DNA of 64,000 nucleotides from a virus. Of the stretch, positions 8,911 through 17,275 are shown piece by piece (the stretch's first letter is position 1; each line of letters begins with the position of its first letter). The notes beneath the pieces are model-generated. The model saw only the letters and a list, made by a program, of their open reading frames with translations. It made no database searches and was not told where the DNA came from. The stretch is taken from positions 1-64,000 of the IMG/VR virus record IMGVR_UViG_3300030117_005585; one strand, 5' to 3'. A program made the translations under genes and the position numbers.

Positions 8911-9978
8911 TTAAAGGATGTTAGCCAACTTCTTAAACCTATCTTTCAACTCATTTCCTTCAGAAATTACTTCCTTTTCAGATTTGGTTGAAGCGATTGG
9001 TTTTGAAGCTGCACCCTTAGATTCATTAATATTATTTCTAGCAGCACCAAAAGATTCACCAAGTGTAGAGTAAACTAACTTGACTTCTCTAAGGTTACTA
9101 GCTCTGTCGAATTGCTCAACGACTTTCATCTTCTGTTCATTATTCAAACCATACTTTCTGAATAGTTTGTTTGTAAACAAAAGTTTAGCATTTAACAAAT
9201 TGACTTCGTTTAGCTTTCCACGCAGTTCTTCGATTACGGAACGATGTTCTTTGAGATTAGATTTAAGTTCTGCAACTTCATCTTTTTTCTCATCTTCATC
9301 TTCTTCCTCAGAAAGAGCTTTAAGAACTTCATCAAGATCGATATCTTCATCAACATCTTCTTTTTCTTCACCCTCTTTGAGTTTTCCCTTACCTGGATCT
9401 TCTTCATCATTAGGACTTGGCTGTACAACTTTATTGTCACCAGCACCTATGCCAGATGACTTAGATTGTTCATCCATTTTGTCTTCATCATCATCTTCTT
9501 CTTCATTAAGTTCTTCCTCGAGTTCTTTGATTACAGCTTCTAAATCAAGATCTTCTTCCATATCTTCATCTTCATGCTCACCCTCTTCGACTTCATCGTC
9601 TTCTTCTTCAGATACCACTGGTGCGTATTTGACTCCATCAATTTCAATGATACCTTCATCAACATCATCGTCTTTTTCAATTTCATCCATATCATCGTCT
9701 TTTTCAATTTCGTCAACTTCATCTTCTTCACCAGCTTTCATCATTGATCTTTCTTCCATATCGTCATCATCATGTGCCCGTTCTTCCATATCATCATCAT
9801 CTTTGGCGATTTCATCTTTCTTTTCATCATCATCTTCCATTTCAGTTTGGATTTTTTGAGAAAGCATAGACTGTAATCTAGGTGTGAAAGCCTCTTCTAA
9901 AGCCATCTTTGCATTTTCTAAAGCTGTTTCACGAACTGCTTTAGCGTCAGCAATTGCTTCTTTTAAGAGATCATCCAT
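8911..9978 (-). CDS. gp22: Prohead core scaffolding protein, gp22-like, with acidic repeats
   Basis: This 355-residue protein is extremely acidic from residue ~48 to ~240. It has long D/E runs including tandem units such as DDDMEER and DEIEKDD. The last ~100 residues carry the gp22-like helical motif (FTNKLFRKYGLNNEQKMKVV followed by 'EQFDRA...EVKLVYSTLGE'). It lies just upstream of the capsid gene, as in T4. gp22 forms the inner prohead core and is degraded by the gp21 protease. The acidic tract is much longer than in T4 gp22 and may act as a charge-balancing internal polymer or give many protease sites. A good AGGAG precedes the ATG, and a hairpin and an AT-rich element lie in the 122-base leader. 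Confidence 0.8.
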   Translation of the reverse strand: MDDLLKEAIADAKAVRETALENAKMALEEAFTPRLQSMLSQKIQTEMEDDDEKKDEIAKDDDDMEERAHDDDDMEERSMMKAGEEDEVDEIEKDDDMDEIEKDDDVDEGIIEIDGVKYAPVVSEEEDDEVEEGEHEDEDMEEDLDLEAVIKELEEELNEEEDDDEDKMDEQSKSSGIGAGDNKVVQPSPNDEEDPGKGKLKEGEEKEDVDEDIDLDEVLKALSEEEDEDEKKDEVAELKSNLKEHRSVIEELRGKLNEVNLLNAKLLFTNKLFRKYGLNNEQKMKVVEQFDRASNLREVKLVYSTLGESFGAARNNINESKGAASKPIASTKSEKEVISEGNELKDRFKKLANIL

Positions 9979-10045
9979 TATTATTCTCCTATTTAGGATT
10001 TAGTATAGTTATTGGGAACTATAATAGAATTATTATATTTCGGTT

Positions 10046-10069
10046 ACACCGTATAGATAAGAACGGTGT
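10046..10069 (-). promoter_or_regulatory. Leader hairpin between bS21 and scaffold genes
   Basis: ACACCGT and ACGGTGT form a perfect 7-bp stem with a 10-base loop. On the minus strand no T-run follows, so it is not a standard terminator. It lies in the scaffold leader, downstream of an AT-rich element, and could be an mRNA-stability or processing structure. Confidence 0.5.
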
Positions 10070-10085
10070 ATTTAGTTTTGATATA

Positions 10086-10095
10086 TATAAATATA
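10086..10095 (-). promoter_or_regulatory. AT-rich recurring element in scaffold leader
   Basis: The coding strand reads TATATTTATATATATC just past the bS21 stop, 108 bases before the scaffold ATG. It would place the 10,046 hairpin inside the 5' leader of a gp22-gp23 transcript. Confidence 0.4.
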
Positions 10096-10100
10096 AGAAA

Positions 10101-10328
10101 CTAAAATTTTCTTCCTCTTTTGCGAGAATCTTCTTCCAAAAGCTTAATTTTTTTCCAATGATTTCTAGCTTTCGCTTTGTTTTGAGTTTCTTTTTTTACC
10201 ATTGATGGTTTTTTGTAGAACTCTCTTTCTCTGAGTTCATACATTAGATTTGAATCTTTAACTTTTCTCTTAAATATACTAAGAGCCTTTTCGTAATTAT
10301 TATTTTTTACAACAACCTTTATTGCCAT
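10101..10328 (-). CDS. rpsU: Phage-encoded ribosomal protein bS21
   Basis: This 75-residue very basic protein matches bacterial bS21. It starts MAIKVVVKNNNYEKALSIFK, has the characteristic 'ELREREFYKKPSMVKK' core, and ends in a Lys/Arg-rich helix. It is of normal family length. bS21 binds the 30S platform next to the anti-Shine-Dalgarno sequence of 16S rRNA and exchanges readily. Phage copies are known in some aquatic phages and are thought to favour phage mRNA initiation. It sits inside the capsid-assembly operon between a small prohead-type gene and the scaffold gene, so expression is probably late. The C-terminal tail (RKRGRKF) differs from typical host tails and may affect mRNA choice. 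Confidence 0.85.
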   Translation of the reverse strand: MAIKVVVKNNNYEKALSIFKRKVKDSNLMYELREREFYKKPSMVKKETQNKAKARNHWKKIKLLEEDSRKRGRKF

Positions 10329-10342
10329 ATTTACCTCTTTTT

Positions 10343-10663
10343 TTAATAATCTATTATTTTTCCGTCTCTATCTCTTTTCATTCCACCTTCGGCTGGATAG
10401 TTTCTCTTATCATATAGCGCTTGTTCTAAATCGTTGACTGCTCTTTTGAGACCTGTTATAACATATCTGATATTGACAGCATCGTCATTTGCGGTTAGAT
10501 CTTTTATAAAGCTTGATTTAAGAATTTTACTTTGAAAGAGCTGTATCATACCTTTAGCAGCAGAATCTTTTAATTGATAATACCCTTTAGGGTCTTTCAA
10601 ATGTTTTTTTGGGTCAAACGCCCCACCTGGATGTTTTTCTAGTAGTAAATCTTTAAGTTTCAT
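10343..10663 (-). CDS. Unrecognised small prohead-operon protein
   Basis: This 106-residue protein is of no family I recognise. It begins MKLKDLLLEKHPGGAFDPKK, and the opening KLKDLL is shared with the next gene upstream (IKLKDLIKE). This suggests a common N-terminal tag in the prohead operon, perhaps a core-targeting peptide. The rest is charged and helical. It overlaps the upstream gene by one base. By position it may be an internal prohead or core protein. Confidence 0.65.
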   Translation of the reverse strand: MKLKDLLLEKHPGGAFDPKKHLKDPKGYYQLKDSAAKGMIQLFQSKILKSSFIKDLTANDDAVNIRYVITGLKRAVNDLEQALYDKRNYPAEGGMKRDRDGKIIDY

Positions 10664-11301
10664 TAATCAGTTTCCTTTTTCGCCTTATAGTTTCTATCTA
10701 CATAATTAAAGAAATCTTTTTTATCAGAATCACTCATATCTCCAATATCAGAAACATTAAATTTTTTCATAGCTTTTTGAAAGAAAGCTTTATAGTCATC
10801 TTCCTCTCTAAACATCATTTTGTCAGCTTCGTTCACATCATCTCTACTAACATCTCTGTCATCATCATCATGACCAGCTATATGTTTTTCACCTATTGAG
10901 TAATATCTACTCAAAATATTTCCCATATCTTCATATAGTCCACTCATTCTTTCCTGTAATGAATTAGCTTCCATAGCAACTTTACCGAACTGTTTTGATA
11001 AACCTGTAAGTTCTTTCATGTTACGGCTAACTGTAACTTTATCAAACATATCATCTACTTCTGAAAGTGTGTGTTGTGCTGCGCCCTCTGCTATTTTTGA
11101 AAGAGATTCGGCAACCTCTCTTAGATTACCCTTACCATAGATAGATTCACCTATAGAGTTAAAGTCACTAATTTTAGAGACAAGCTCTTTCACATTTATC
11201 TGTGGTTCGTCTTTTTCTTCCTTTACCCAAGGACTATGAGATACAATGCCACCGGCAACTCTCATTTCTTTTATTAAATCTTTTAATTTTATGTTAGCCA
11301 T
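10663..11301 (-). CDS. Unrecognised prohead-operon protein with KLKDLIKE start
   Basis: This 212-residue mostly helical protein begins MANIKLKDLIKEM. It has a probable coiled-coil middle (residues ~50-140) and an acidic His-Asp tract (GHDDDDRDVSRDD) near 145-160. The C-terminus is 'SDSDKKDFFNYVDRNYKAKK'. It lies between the DUF3008-like gene and a small gene that shares its opening peptide. A strong AAGGAG ribosome site and an AT-rich element are just upstream. It is likely an internal head protein. No enzymatic motif was seen. Confidence 0.7.
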   Translation of the reverse strand: MANIKLKDLIKEMRVAGGIVSHSPWVKEEKDEPQINVKELVSKISDFNSIGESIYGKGNLREVAESLSKIAEGAAQHTLSEVDDMFDKVTVSRNMKELTGLSKQFGKVAMEANSLQERMSGLYEDMGNILSRYYSIGEKHIAGHDDDDRDVSRDDVNEADKMMFREEDDYKAFFQKAMKKFNVSDIGDMSDSDKKDFFNYVDRNYKAKKETD

Positions 11302-11317
11302 ATATTTTCTCCTTAGA

Positions 11318-11327
11318 TATAAATATA
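11318..11327 (-). promoter_or_regulatory. AT-rich recurring element, near-palindromic
   Basis: AGATATATTTATATCT occurs 17 bases before the start of the 212-residue gene, directly in front of its AAGGAG. A transcript starting here would have almost no leader. Confidence 0.35.
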
Positions 11328-11328
11328 T

Positions 11329-12699
11329 CTATTTTACAAATTTCATCGCAAGTTGTTGCATTTTTGGTAGTGAGAGATTAGAAAATTTCTTTTTGTTTGC
11401 GTTATTAATAGCATCATACACTTTAACAATGGCATTTGCAGTGTAGCCATCCATTCTCATTTTTCTTTTACTGACAGGATCGGTAAGAACTTTGTTCTGT
11501 CTGTTTTTAACCACATCTCTGATTTTAGCTATAATCGGTGGGTCTTTTACTTCCCTCAGGTTTTCTCTTACAAAATATTTTTTAACATCAGCGGATTCAT
11601 CTAGATCAGATTTCTTAAAATCCTTTAAATTCTTTAACACTTGAGGACTACCAGCTTTACCTAAGTGAAAACCACCAGCACTAACTCCTAACTCAACTTG
11701 ACCTATTCTACTAATATATACTGGTATAACAGCAGAACTTCTTTTTACTTTACCTTGGCCAGGCATATCTACCATATTACTTGACGCAACTGTATAGAAT
11801 CCACCCCAAGCACCATTATAAAAATTCTTTTTCATAGGGTCATATTTTATTACTCTAATTCCAGCTTGTTTAAAAACTTTATCCATATATTTTCTAAATT
11901 TACCTTTAGCATCAAAAAATTGTTCATTTACAGATTCTTTTTTAGAAAATCTATCTTTGATTCTTTGAAAAATACTTTTAGCTTTTTTATGTGCCGAAGG
12001 GTCTTTTTTCGCATATTTGGATTGACGAGCTGTATTTACAGATACTTTATTACCGGCTTTACTTTGAACAACCATACGTTGAGCAGCAGCGATAGCGGCT
12101 GGGTTCTCATTTAGTTTAGCTTCTGTAGTCACCTTCTTTAATAGTTTTTTCTTAAAAGCTTTTACTTTTTTGGAATCCATAGTTGCTAAAGCCCCACCAG
12201 TTAATACATCAGCTAACATATCTAATGCTTTTTTAGCACCGTGGTCTTTAACCAAATCTTTAAATGCATCTTTGATAGACATTTCTCTTTCATTCAAAGA
12301 TTCTTTTTTCAATCTACTTTTTTCAGCTCTTCCTCTGTTTTTAGATTGTGACTCAAAACCCACTATCTTTCCCCCTTTATGTGATGCATCTTTGCCATCA
12401 CCATTTCCATAAGTACCTTTCTTTCTGTTGTACTTATTTAATTCTGCTCTATATTTCTTCATCTTTGGAGATGATTGAAATTTTTTGTACTCAGCTTTAT
12501 AATCTCTCTTCTTTTCCTCTTTTACTTTTTTAGGTAAGTCATCATGCTTTGTTTTAGCATACTTTCTTACACTACTTTTTTTCATAGACTTAGCAGCCTT
12601 TTGAGCTGCTTTTGAAAATTTACCAGCAGGTGCCTCGCCTTTTTGTATAGCCCTAACAATGCCCATAAACTTCTGTTGTTGTTTGGACTTTGCTGGCAT
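11329..12699 (-). CDS. Basic prohead protein with DUF3008-like N-terminus
   Basis: This 456-residue lysine-rich protein begins MPAKSKQQQKFMGIVRAIQK followed by 'SKAAQKAAKSMKKSSVRKYAKTKHDDLPKKV'. That is the DUF3008 pattern of small bacterial and phage proteins. The centre (residues ~60-260) is very basic and low in complexity, with recurring ESLNE/ESVNE-type motifs that look like gp21 prohead protease sites. The C-terminus has a compact region around 'MRMDGYTANAIVKVYDAINN'. Its start overlaps the protease stop by one base. It is probably an internal head protein cut by the protease and packaged with DNA. The cleavage sites are an inference. Confidence 0.65.
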   Translation of the reverse strand: MPAKSKQQQKFMGIVRAIQKGEAPAGKFSKAAQKAAKSMKKSSVRKYAKTKHDDLPKKVKEEKKRDYKAEYKKFQSSPKMKKYRAELNKYNRKKGTYGNGDGKDASHKGGKIVGFESQSKNRGRAEKSRLKKESLNEREMSIKDAFKDLVKDHGAKKALDMLADVLTGGALATMDSKKVKAFKKKLLKKVTTEAKLNENPAAIAAAQRMVVQSKAGNKVSVNTARQSKYAKKDPSAHKKAKSIFQRIKDRFSKKESVNEQFFDAKGKFRKYMDKVFKQAGIRVIKYDPMKKNFYNGAWGGFYTVASSNMVDMPGQGKVKRSSAVIPVYISRIGQVELGVSAGGFHLGKAGSPQVLKNLKDFKKSDLDESADVKKYFVRENLREVKDPPIIAKIRDVVKNRQNKVLTDPVSKRKMRMDGYTANAIVKVYDAINNANKKKFSNLSLPKMQQLAMKFVK

Positions 12700-13301
12700 T
12701 ATCCTCTCAATATATCATTGATTACTGCTTCAACCCTACCATACTTAGTGTCACGTATCACAGTTTCACCTTCAACACTTTCATTCATCGGGTGAAGAAA
12801 AGCACCATGCGTAGATGGATTAGAAACAAAATCAAAAGCGATGAGTTCAAAATCATCCTGCACTTCGCTTGCGCCATTCTCATTCATAGGTTCAACCGAA
12901 CCCATACCACGCGAAGATATACCTAATTTAATACCATTTTTGAACAACTCCTTTAAGATATTACCACTGGGTGTAGTAAGAACTTCAACTGTACCAACTA
13001 AATCATCGCCGTTAAAATTCATCTCAGTTACATTATGAGATACATTCTGTAAGTTTACAACAGATGATTCAGGATGGTCTAGTTCACCCATAGCTCTTTT
13101 TTGTTGAACAAAATTTTGAGAATACTTTTTTGCTTCTCGTACTAAAATTTCTTTAGGGTATACCCTACCATTTTGATTTTTGGTATCAGCTCTTTGTAAA
13201 ATTCCTTTAACAACAAGCTTCCCATTATTTTCTTTCATAGACTCATTGATTTGATTTGCTTGTATTTCAAATGGTAAGTAATCTACTATTAATTGTTTCA
13301 T
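12699..13301 (-). CDS. gp21: Prohead core protease, gp21-like
   Basis: This 200-residue protein has the gp21 protease core: 'VKGILQRADTKNQNGRVYPKE', the catalytic His in GELDHPESS, and the catalytic Ser in LGISSRGMGSVE. A 'FELIAFDFVSNPSTHGAFLHP' block follows. It cleaves scaffold and capsid N-termini during head maturation. It is a little shorter than T4 gp21 (212 residues). Its ATG overlaps the upstream stop as ATGA, so the two are translationally coupled. It lies in canonical order between portal and scaffold, with phage-specific internal proteins in between. Confidence 0.9.
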   Translation of the reverse strand: MKQLIVDYLPFEIQANQINESMKENNGKLVVKGILQRADTKNQNGRVYPKEILVREAKKYSQNFVQQKRAMGELDHPESSVVNLQNVSHNVTEMNFNGDDLVGTVEVLTTPSGNILKELFKNGIKLGISSRGMGSVEPMNENGASEVQDDFELIAFDFVSNPSTHGAFLHPMNESVEGETVIRDTKYGRVEAVINDILRG

Positions 13302-13927
13302 TTCAAACTCCTAAATGTTCTATCATAAATTTCTTTCAATACACTGGGATTAGATTCTTTTAATTCTTTTATTGGTTTGTACTTAACTCCGTTTATTATT
13401 TTAGTCTCATCCATATCTTCTTCGTAATCCATAATTTGTTTTTTCAAATCGCCGAGAGTCATATTAGCGTTATTAGGTATAGATGCGATTGTATCATCGT
13501 CAAATTTTGAACTAACCAAATCCATACCATCCCAATATAAATCATCGTCATCACCTGTGCCTATCTTATCCATTATTTCAGAATCGTTCTTCAACATATC
13601 CATAATATCATCTGTATCAATAGGTCCGGAGTTAGCATCAGATATTTCTACATCATCACTTTCTGCATTGTCATCTGACTTATCTGAGTCACCACCATCT
13701 CTATCAAAATCACCACTACCTAATTTACCACCGGCATCCTTTTCACTATCATCACCACCTTTGTCAGCCATCTTATTGTAAGCAGTTTTTGCCGGATGGT
13801 CATCTGGCTGCTTTTTAGCAGCACCTGCAGTCATCTCCTGAGACTCACCCTCTTTGTCTTTATACTTAATGATTTCGTCATCATCAACCTCATTGATACT
13901 TTGTGCAATTTCTAATAGTGAAATCAT
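13298..13927 (-). CDS. Acidic prohead core protein
   Basis: This 209-residue protein is highly acidic in the middle, with Asp/Ser/Gly-rich tracts at residues ~60-170. Flanking segments (MISLLEIAQSINEVDDDEI and 'IINGVKYKPIKELKESNP') look ordered. It is coupled to the prohead protease through an ATGA overlap. It resembles a second scaffold or core component by composition and location. No specific family was recognised. Confidence 0.65.
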   Translation of the reverse strand: MISLLEIAQSINEVDDDEIIKYKDKEGESQEMTAGAAKKQPDDHPAKTAYNKMADKGGDDSEKDAGGKLGSGDFDRDGGDSDKSDDNAESDDVEISDANSGPIDTDDIMDMLKNDSEIMDKIGTGDDDDLYWDGMDLVSSKFDDDTIASIPNNANMTLGDLKKQIMDYEEDMDETKIINGVKYKPIKELKESNPSVLKEIYDRTFRSLK

Positions 13928-14112
13928 TAATCTTTCTCCATCATAATTTCTGTTTTAAGACTTTCCAACTGTTCTATCCATTGGTTAAGTCTTCTAATCA
14001 TGTAATTTTTATCTACATCTTTTTTCTGTATCTCAACCTGCCATCTTTTTAACAAAGTTGATATACTAAAAAGAGTGTCCATATAGGACTTCTTTTTATC
14101 TTCAAACGGCAT
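13927..14112 (-). CDS. Small helical prohead-operon protein
   Basis: This 61-residue all-helical charged protein (MPFEDKKKSYMDTLFSISTL...) has a long amphipathic helix ('RRLNQWIEQLESLKTEIMME'). Its stop shares a base with the start of the acidic core protein. Size and place recall T4 gp67/gp68-type head minor proteins, but the sequence does not prove this. Confidence 0.6.
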   Translation of the reverse strand: MPFEDKKKSYMDTLFSISTLLKRWQVEIQKKDVDKNYMIRRLNQWIEQLESLKTEIMMEKD

Positions 14113-14123
14113 AGTGACTCCGA

Positions 14124-14549
14124 TTATTGTAACTGCCCTACTTTATTCGCTAGCTTTACTAACCTCTCACTTATTTTGTTTAAAGCCTTATGTGTATTCT
14201 TCCAATAAGATTGTGAATTCACATTTAATTCATTTTTAAGACGAACATTCATCTTAACTAGTTTATCTAAATTATTGAGACTATCTCTAATCTCTCTCAT
14301 AGAACGACCAATTTTTTGTTTAGGAGTCATTGACTCATCATTTCTATAATCGTGATATCTACCTTCATTGACATAATCGTAGCCAGTTGAACCTAAATCT
14401 CTTTTCTTTTTCTTCTTTTTATCTTTCTTTGGGTCTGAAAAGGCATAAGGAGTTTGATATCCTGGCACATTAGCCGAAGTAGAAGCTTCCTCTAACTCTT
14501 TTTTGATTAACTCTCTGATAATCTCTTTGAGTTTATCCATTTTTGACAT
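14124..14549 (-). CDS. Unrecognised prohead-operon protein, Lys-rich linker
   Basis: This protein of about 141 residues starts MSKMDKLKEIIRELIKKELE. An earlier in-frame TTG lies two codons upstream, but AAGGAG with 7-base spacing supports ATG at 14549. A motif 'SANVPGYQTPYAFSDPKK' and a run of lysines (residues ~45-52) are followed by a long helical C-terminus. Comparable proteins lie between portal and protease in marine T4-like phages. The role is unknown, presumably in the head. It overlaps the preceding gene by 17 bases. Confidence 0.65.
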   Translation of the reverse strand: MSKMDKLKEIIRELIKKELEEASTSANVPGYQTPYAFSDPKKDKKKKKKRDLGSTGYDYVNEGRYHDYRNDESMTPKQKIGRSMREIRDSLNNLDKLVKMNVRLKNELNVNSQSYWKNTHKALNKISERLVKLANKVGQLQ

Positions 14550-15396
14550 TTTCAAGCTCCTTAACTAATTGATAGTATCTCATTAGCGTAACTACTTGTT
14601 TGTCTTCCACAATTCTTCCTTTCATAAGAGTTTCTGCTTGATTAACTGCTTCATTAAGCTTTATCTTAGTAACTTTATCATTAACTTTAGGTAAAAGTGA
14701 TTGGAGTTTTGATTTTACCCTAATAGTTTCTGATTCTATAAACTCTTTAAGTGAATTTGTGTTCGAAATGTTGTTTATGTACTCTTTAAGTAGTTTTTTC
14801 TGCTGTTTACTCAAAGAACTGTACTTTTTATTGAATTTTTCAACTAAAATACCATAAGCAAGCAATCTTAAATCTTTTTCTTGCTTTTTGTAACCCTCAA
14901 CAAGTTCTTTATCCTTCTTTTTATTTGTAATTTGTTTTCTTGTGACGTGCTCAACAATAGTGTAGCGACTTTCTGTTTCACCAGCTGGATTTGAGTCATA
15001 ATCGACATCAAATATTTTATATATCGAAGCATTTACTTTATAATTAGGAATTCTTGACATAAAAAAATCACTCACATTGTAATTCTTTTTGATTTCTTTA
15101 ATTAAATTGTATTTTTCCCTTTTTAATTGAGAACTATTTAATTTTTGACGAGCTTTTACGACAGCATCTACTAAATGATTGGCTTTTATTTCAGATGTGT
15201 AGTTTTCTGTTGTTAACACTCTATATAATTCGTATTCTTTTCCTAATTGTGTTTTTTTATTGAAAAATTCTTTTAATATTTTAGCAGCGGCTGCTTTTTC
15301 ATCGTTATTAAGGACATCAACTGTTATCTGTCTTGTTAACAACTCAAATAAAATTCCTGTATTACGAATTTTTGAGTGCTTTGTATTTGAACTCAT
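14533..15396 (-). CDS. Unrecognised helical protein downstream of portal
   Basis: This 287-residue Lys/Glu-rich protein is predicted almost wholly helical, with conserved-looking openings 'KHSKIRNTGILFELLTRQ' and 'SRYTIVEHVTRKQI'. ATG at 15396 has GGAG six bases upstream. A TTG 12 bases earlier is less likely. It follows the portal gene, where marine T4-like phages often have one conserved protein of unknown function. A portal-associated or core role is possible. Confidence 0.7.
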   Translation of the reverse strand: MSSNTKHSKIRNTGILFELLTRQITVDVLNNDEKAAAAKILKEFFNKKTQLGKEYELYRVLTTENYTSEIKANHLVDAVVKARQKLNSSQLKREKYNLIKEIKKNYNVSDFFMSRIPNYKVNASIYKIFDVDYDSNPAGETESRYTIVEHVTRKQITNKKKDKELVEGYKKQEKDLRLLAYGILVEKFNKKYSSLSKQQKKLLKEYINNISNTNSLKEFIESETIRVKSKLQSLLPKVNDKVTKIKLNEAVNQAETLMKGRIVEDKQVVTLMRYYQLVKELENVKNG

Positions 15397-15429
15397 ATTT
15401 AACTCCAATCATTTATGTAATTCTTCATA

Positions 15430-15439
15430 TATAAATATA
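15430..15439 (-). promoter_or_regulatory. AT-rich recurring element after portal gene
   Basis: CATATATTTATATATGAA on the coding strand lies in the 50-base gap between the portal stop and the next gene, 34 bases before its ATG. Confidence 0.4.
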
Positions 15440-15446
15440 TGATTAC

Positions 15447-17264
15447 TTAATTTTTGTTAGTATTAAGAGAAGAAACTTCTTCTTTATATTCTTTCTCAAC
15501 TTCTTTTGACTCAGATAGTAATGTTTTTGCTTTACTACCTAAGTGTTTGAACAGATTTTCGTAGTGATGTGTGGCAGTTGCACCATATGCTGTACTTTTA
15601 TCATTTGCACCTAGCGGGTCTCTACCTCTGGCACCACTATCTTGTCCATACTTATTAGCCTCTTTAGGTCTTCCAGCGCCTGGCTGCCCACCTTCCTCTG
15701 AACCACCTTTATCATCTAGCTCATGACCAGTTCTACCCATAGCTAAATCAGAGGGAGTGCCTTGAGATTGTCCACTTTTTGCGGGGTCATTACCTTCGGC
15801 TTCAATCTGTTGCCTTCTAAATTTGTTTTTGTAATCAAAAATTATCTGTTCATCATTTTCTTTAATATCATCATCTGTAAAATTAAAGATATTCTTATAT
15901 ATCCATTCAGATGATAATAATCCATCTCTTGTCATAGACTCTGCCAAAGAAGTTTTTTGATTCCATAGTTCTATTTTTTCTTGTTCATAGATTGTAGATG
16001 GATTAGTTAGTTTTAAATCGAAGTTAACAAGTTCTTGATCTCTGTATCCTTGAGCATACAAATGAACTACAGCAATTTTAGTCAATTCACTAACTACAAT
16101 TCTCTGTATTCTTTCAATTGTTCTGGCAAATCTAACATCCTCAGCCGCTAGTGTAGCTTTAGAACCCAATCCTTCTTCATATCCTAAGAAAGCTTTCGGA
16201 ACACGAAGAGATGCTAACATCTTATTTTTTAAATACTCAATATCATCTACAGCATCATAATTTAAACCACTTAGGGATTCAATAGAAGTTCCACTATCTC
16301 CACCTCTAACTGGTAAGAAGAAATCCTCTGTAAGATTTTGAATGTTATATCTTAAATTATAATCACCAGTCTTTTCATCAATGATAGGAGCCTTTTTCAT
16401 TTTATTAACCACTTGCTGCATGTAGTTATCAACTTCAGCTGGTGGTATATTACCAATATCTAATTTAAATATTCTCTTTTCAGGTGCTCTCATAATTCTG
16501 TGAATTAACATAGCATCTTCCATAAGCGTCATTTGTTTCCAAACCTTTCTACCAGCCTCTAACATTGAACGACCATAAGGAACATAATTAGCATCTGACA
16601 ATAATCTAAAGTGAGCTACCTCATAATTCTCATAAGTTACTTGTTCAGGATTTGTTGAAGAGTGTCTAGCAGCATCTTGATGAGGAGTCAACATAAACTG
16701 AACATTTTGTGAGTTTTCAACATCATGTCCTTCAAGTCTAGCAACATCATAGGCAGATAATGGTGTAACATTAACCACACCATATTTTTCAGCAACCTCT
16801 AATTGTAAAAAGAAATCACCATACTTGTTCATATTACGAATCCAAGGCCATAGATTGAATTCTATATTAATAACATCGTAAAACAAATTATGGAGTATGT
16901 CATATACATTGTCATTTGTAGTTTCTATAGAAAGAACTTCACCATACTCATTTTTCATTGTGGATTCATCTGAGTAGATGTCAAGCGCAGAAGCAATTAT
17001 AGCATCAGAATCCATTGATTCGTAGTCTCTGAATAGTCCTAGCCTTAGTTGCTGTTGATACAGTTGGTCATTGTATCCAAATTGTTGAGCAGTGCCAATA
17101 CCACCATATAATTTTTGATATCTGTCTACTAAATTAGTTTGCACATATCCTTGTAATTTTCCAGTATCTACTACTTTAAGTTTTCTACCACCTATGTTTC
17201 TAACAATAGTATTAGTAGAAAACAATCTTTTTAATCTTGAAAATATGTCTTTATTATCAGCCAT
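15447..17264 (-). CDS. gp20: Portal protein, gp20-like
   Basis: This 605-residue protein has the T4 portal layout: 'GLFRDYESMDSDAIIASALDIYSDE', then 'LFYDVINIEFNLWPWIRNMNKYGDFF', and 'YVPYGRSMLEAGRKVWKQM', all gp20 hallmarks. The clip and crown region has 'MLASLRVPKAFLGYEEG'. The last ~110 residues are Gly/Asp/Lys-rich and longer than in T4 (524 residues), suggesting an added internal tail. The dodecamer forms the DNA entry channel and binds the terminase encoded just upstream. The start is ATG after AGAGGTAAA. Confidence 0.92.
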   Translation of the reverse strand: MADNKDIFSRLKRLFSTNTIVRNIGGRKLKVVDTGKLQGYVQTNLVDRYQKLYGGIGTAQQFGYNDQLYQQQLRLGLFRDYESMDSDAIIASALDIYSDESTMKNEYGEVLSIETTNDNVYDILHNLFYDVINIEFNLWPWIRNMNKYGDFFLQLEVAEKYGVVNVTPLSAYDVARLEGHDVENSQNVQFMLTPHQDAARHSSTNPEQVTYENYEVAHFRLLSDANYVPYGRSMLEAGRKVWKQMTLMEDAMLIHRIMRAPEKRIFKLDIGNIPPAEVDNYMQQVVNKMKKAPIIDEKTGDYNLRYNIQNLTEDFFLPVRGGDSGTSIESLSGLNYDAVDDIEYLKNKMLASLRVPKAFLGYEEGLGSKATLAAEDVRFARTIERIQRIVVSELTKIAVVHLYAQGYRDQELVNFDLKLTNPSTIYEQEKIELWNQKTSLAESMTRDGLLSSEWIYKNIFNFTDDDIKENDEQIIFDYKNKFRRQQIEAEGNDPAKSGQSQGTPSDLAMGRTGHELDDKGGSEEGGQPGAGRPKEANKYGQDSGARGRDPLGANDKSTAYGATATHHYENLFKHLGSKAKTLLSESKEVEKEYKEEVSSLNTNKN

Positions 17265-17275
17265 TTTTTTACCTC

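Noticed and set aside
9080-9859. Plus-strand 259-codon Ser-rich open frame
   Set aside because: It is the antisense shadow of the Asp/Glu repeats in the scaffold gene; the Ser-rich composition follows from reverse-complemented GAY/GAR codons.
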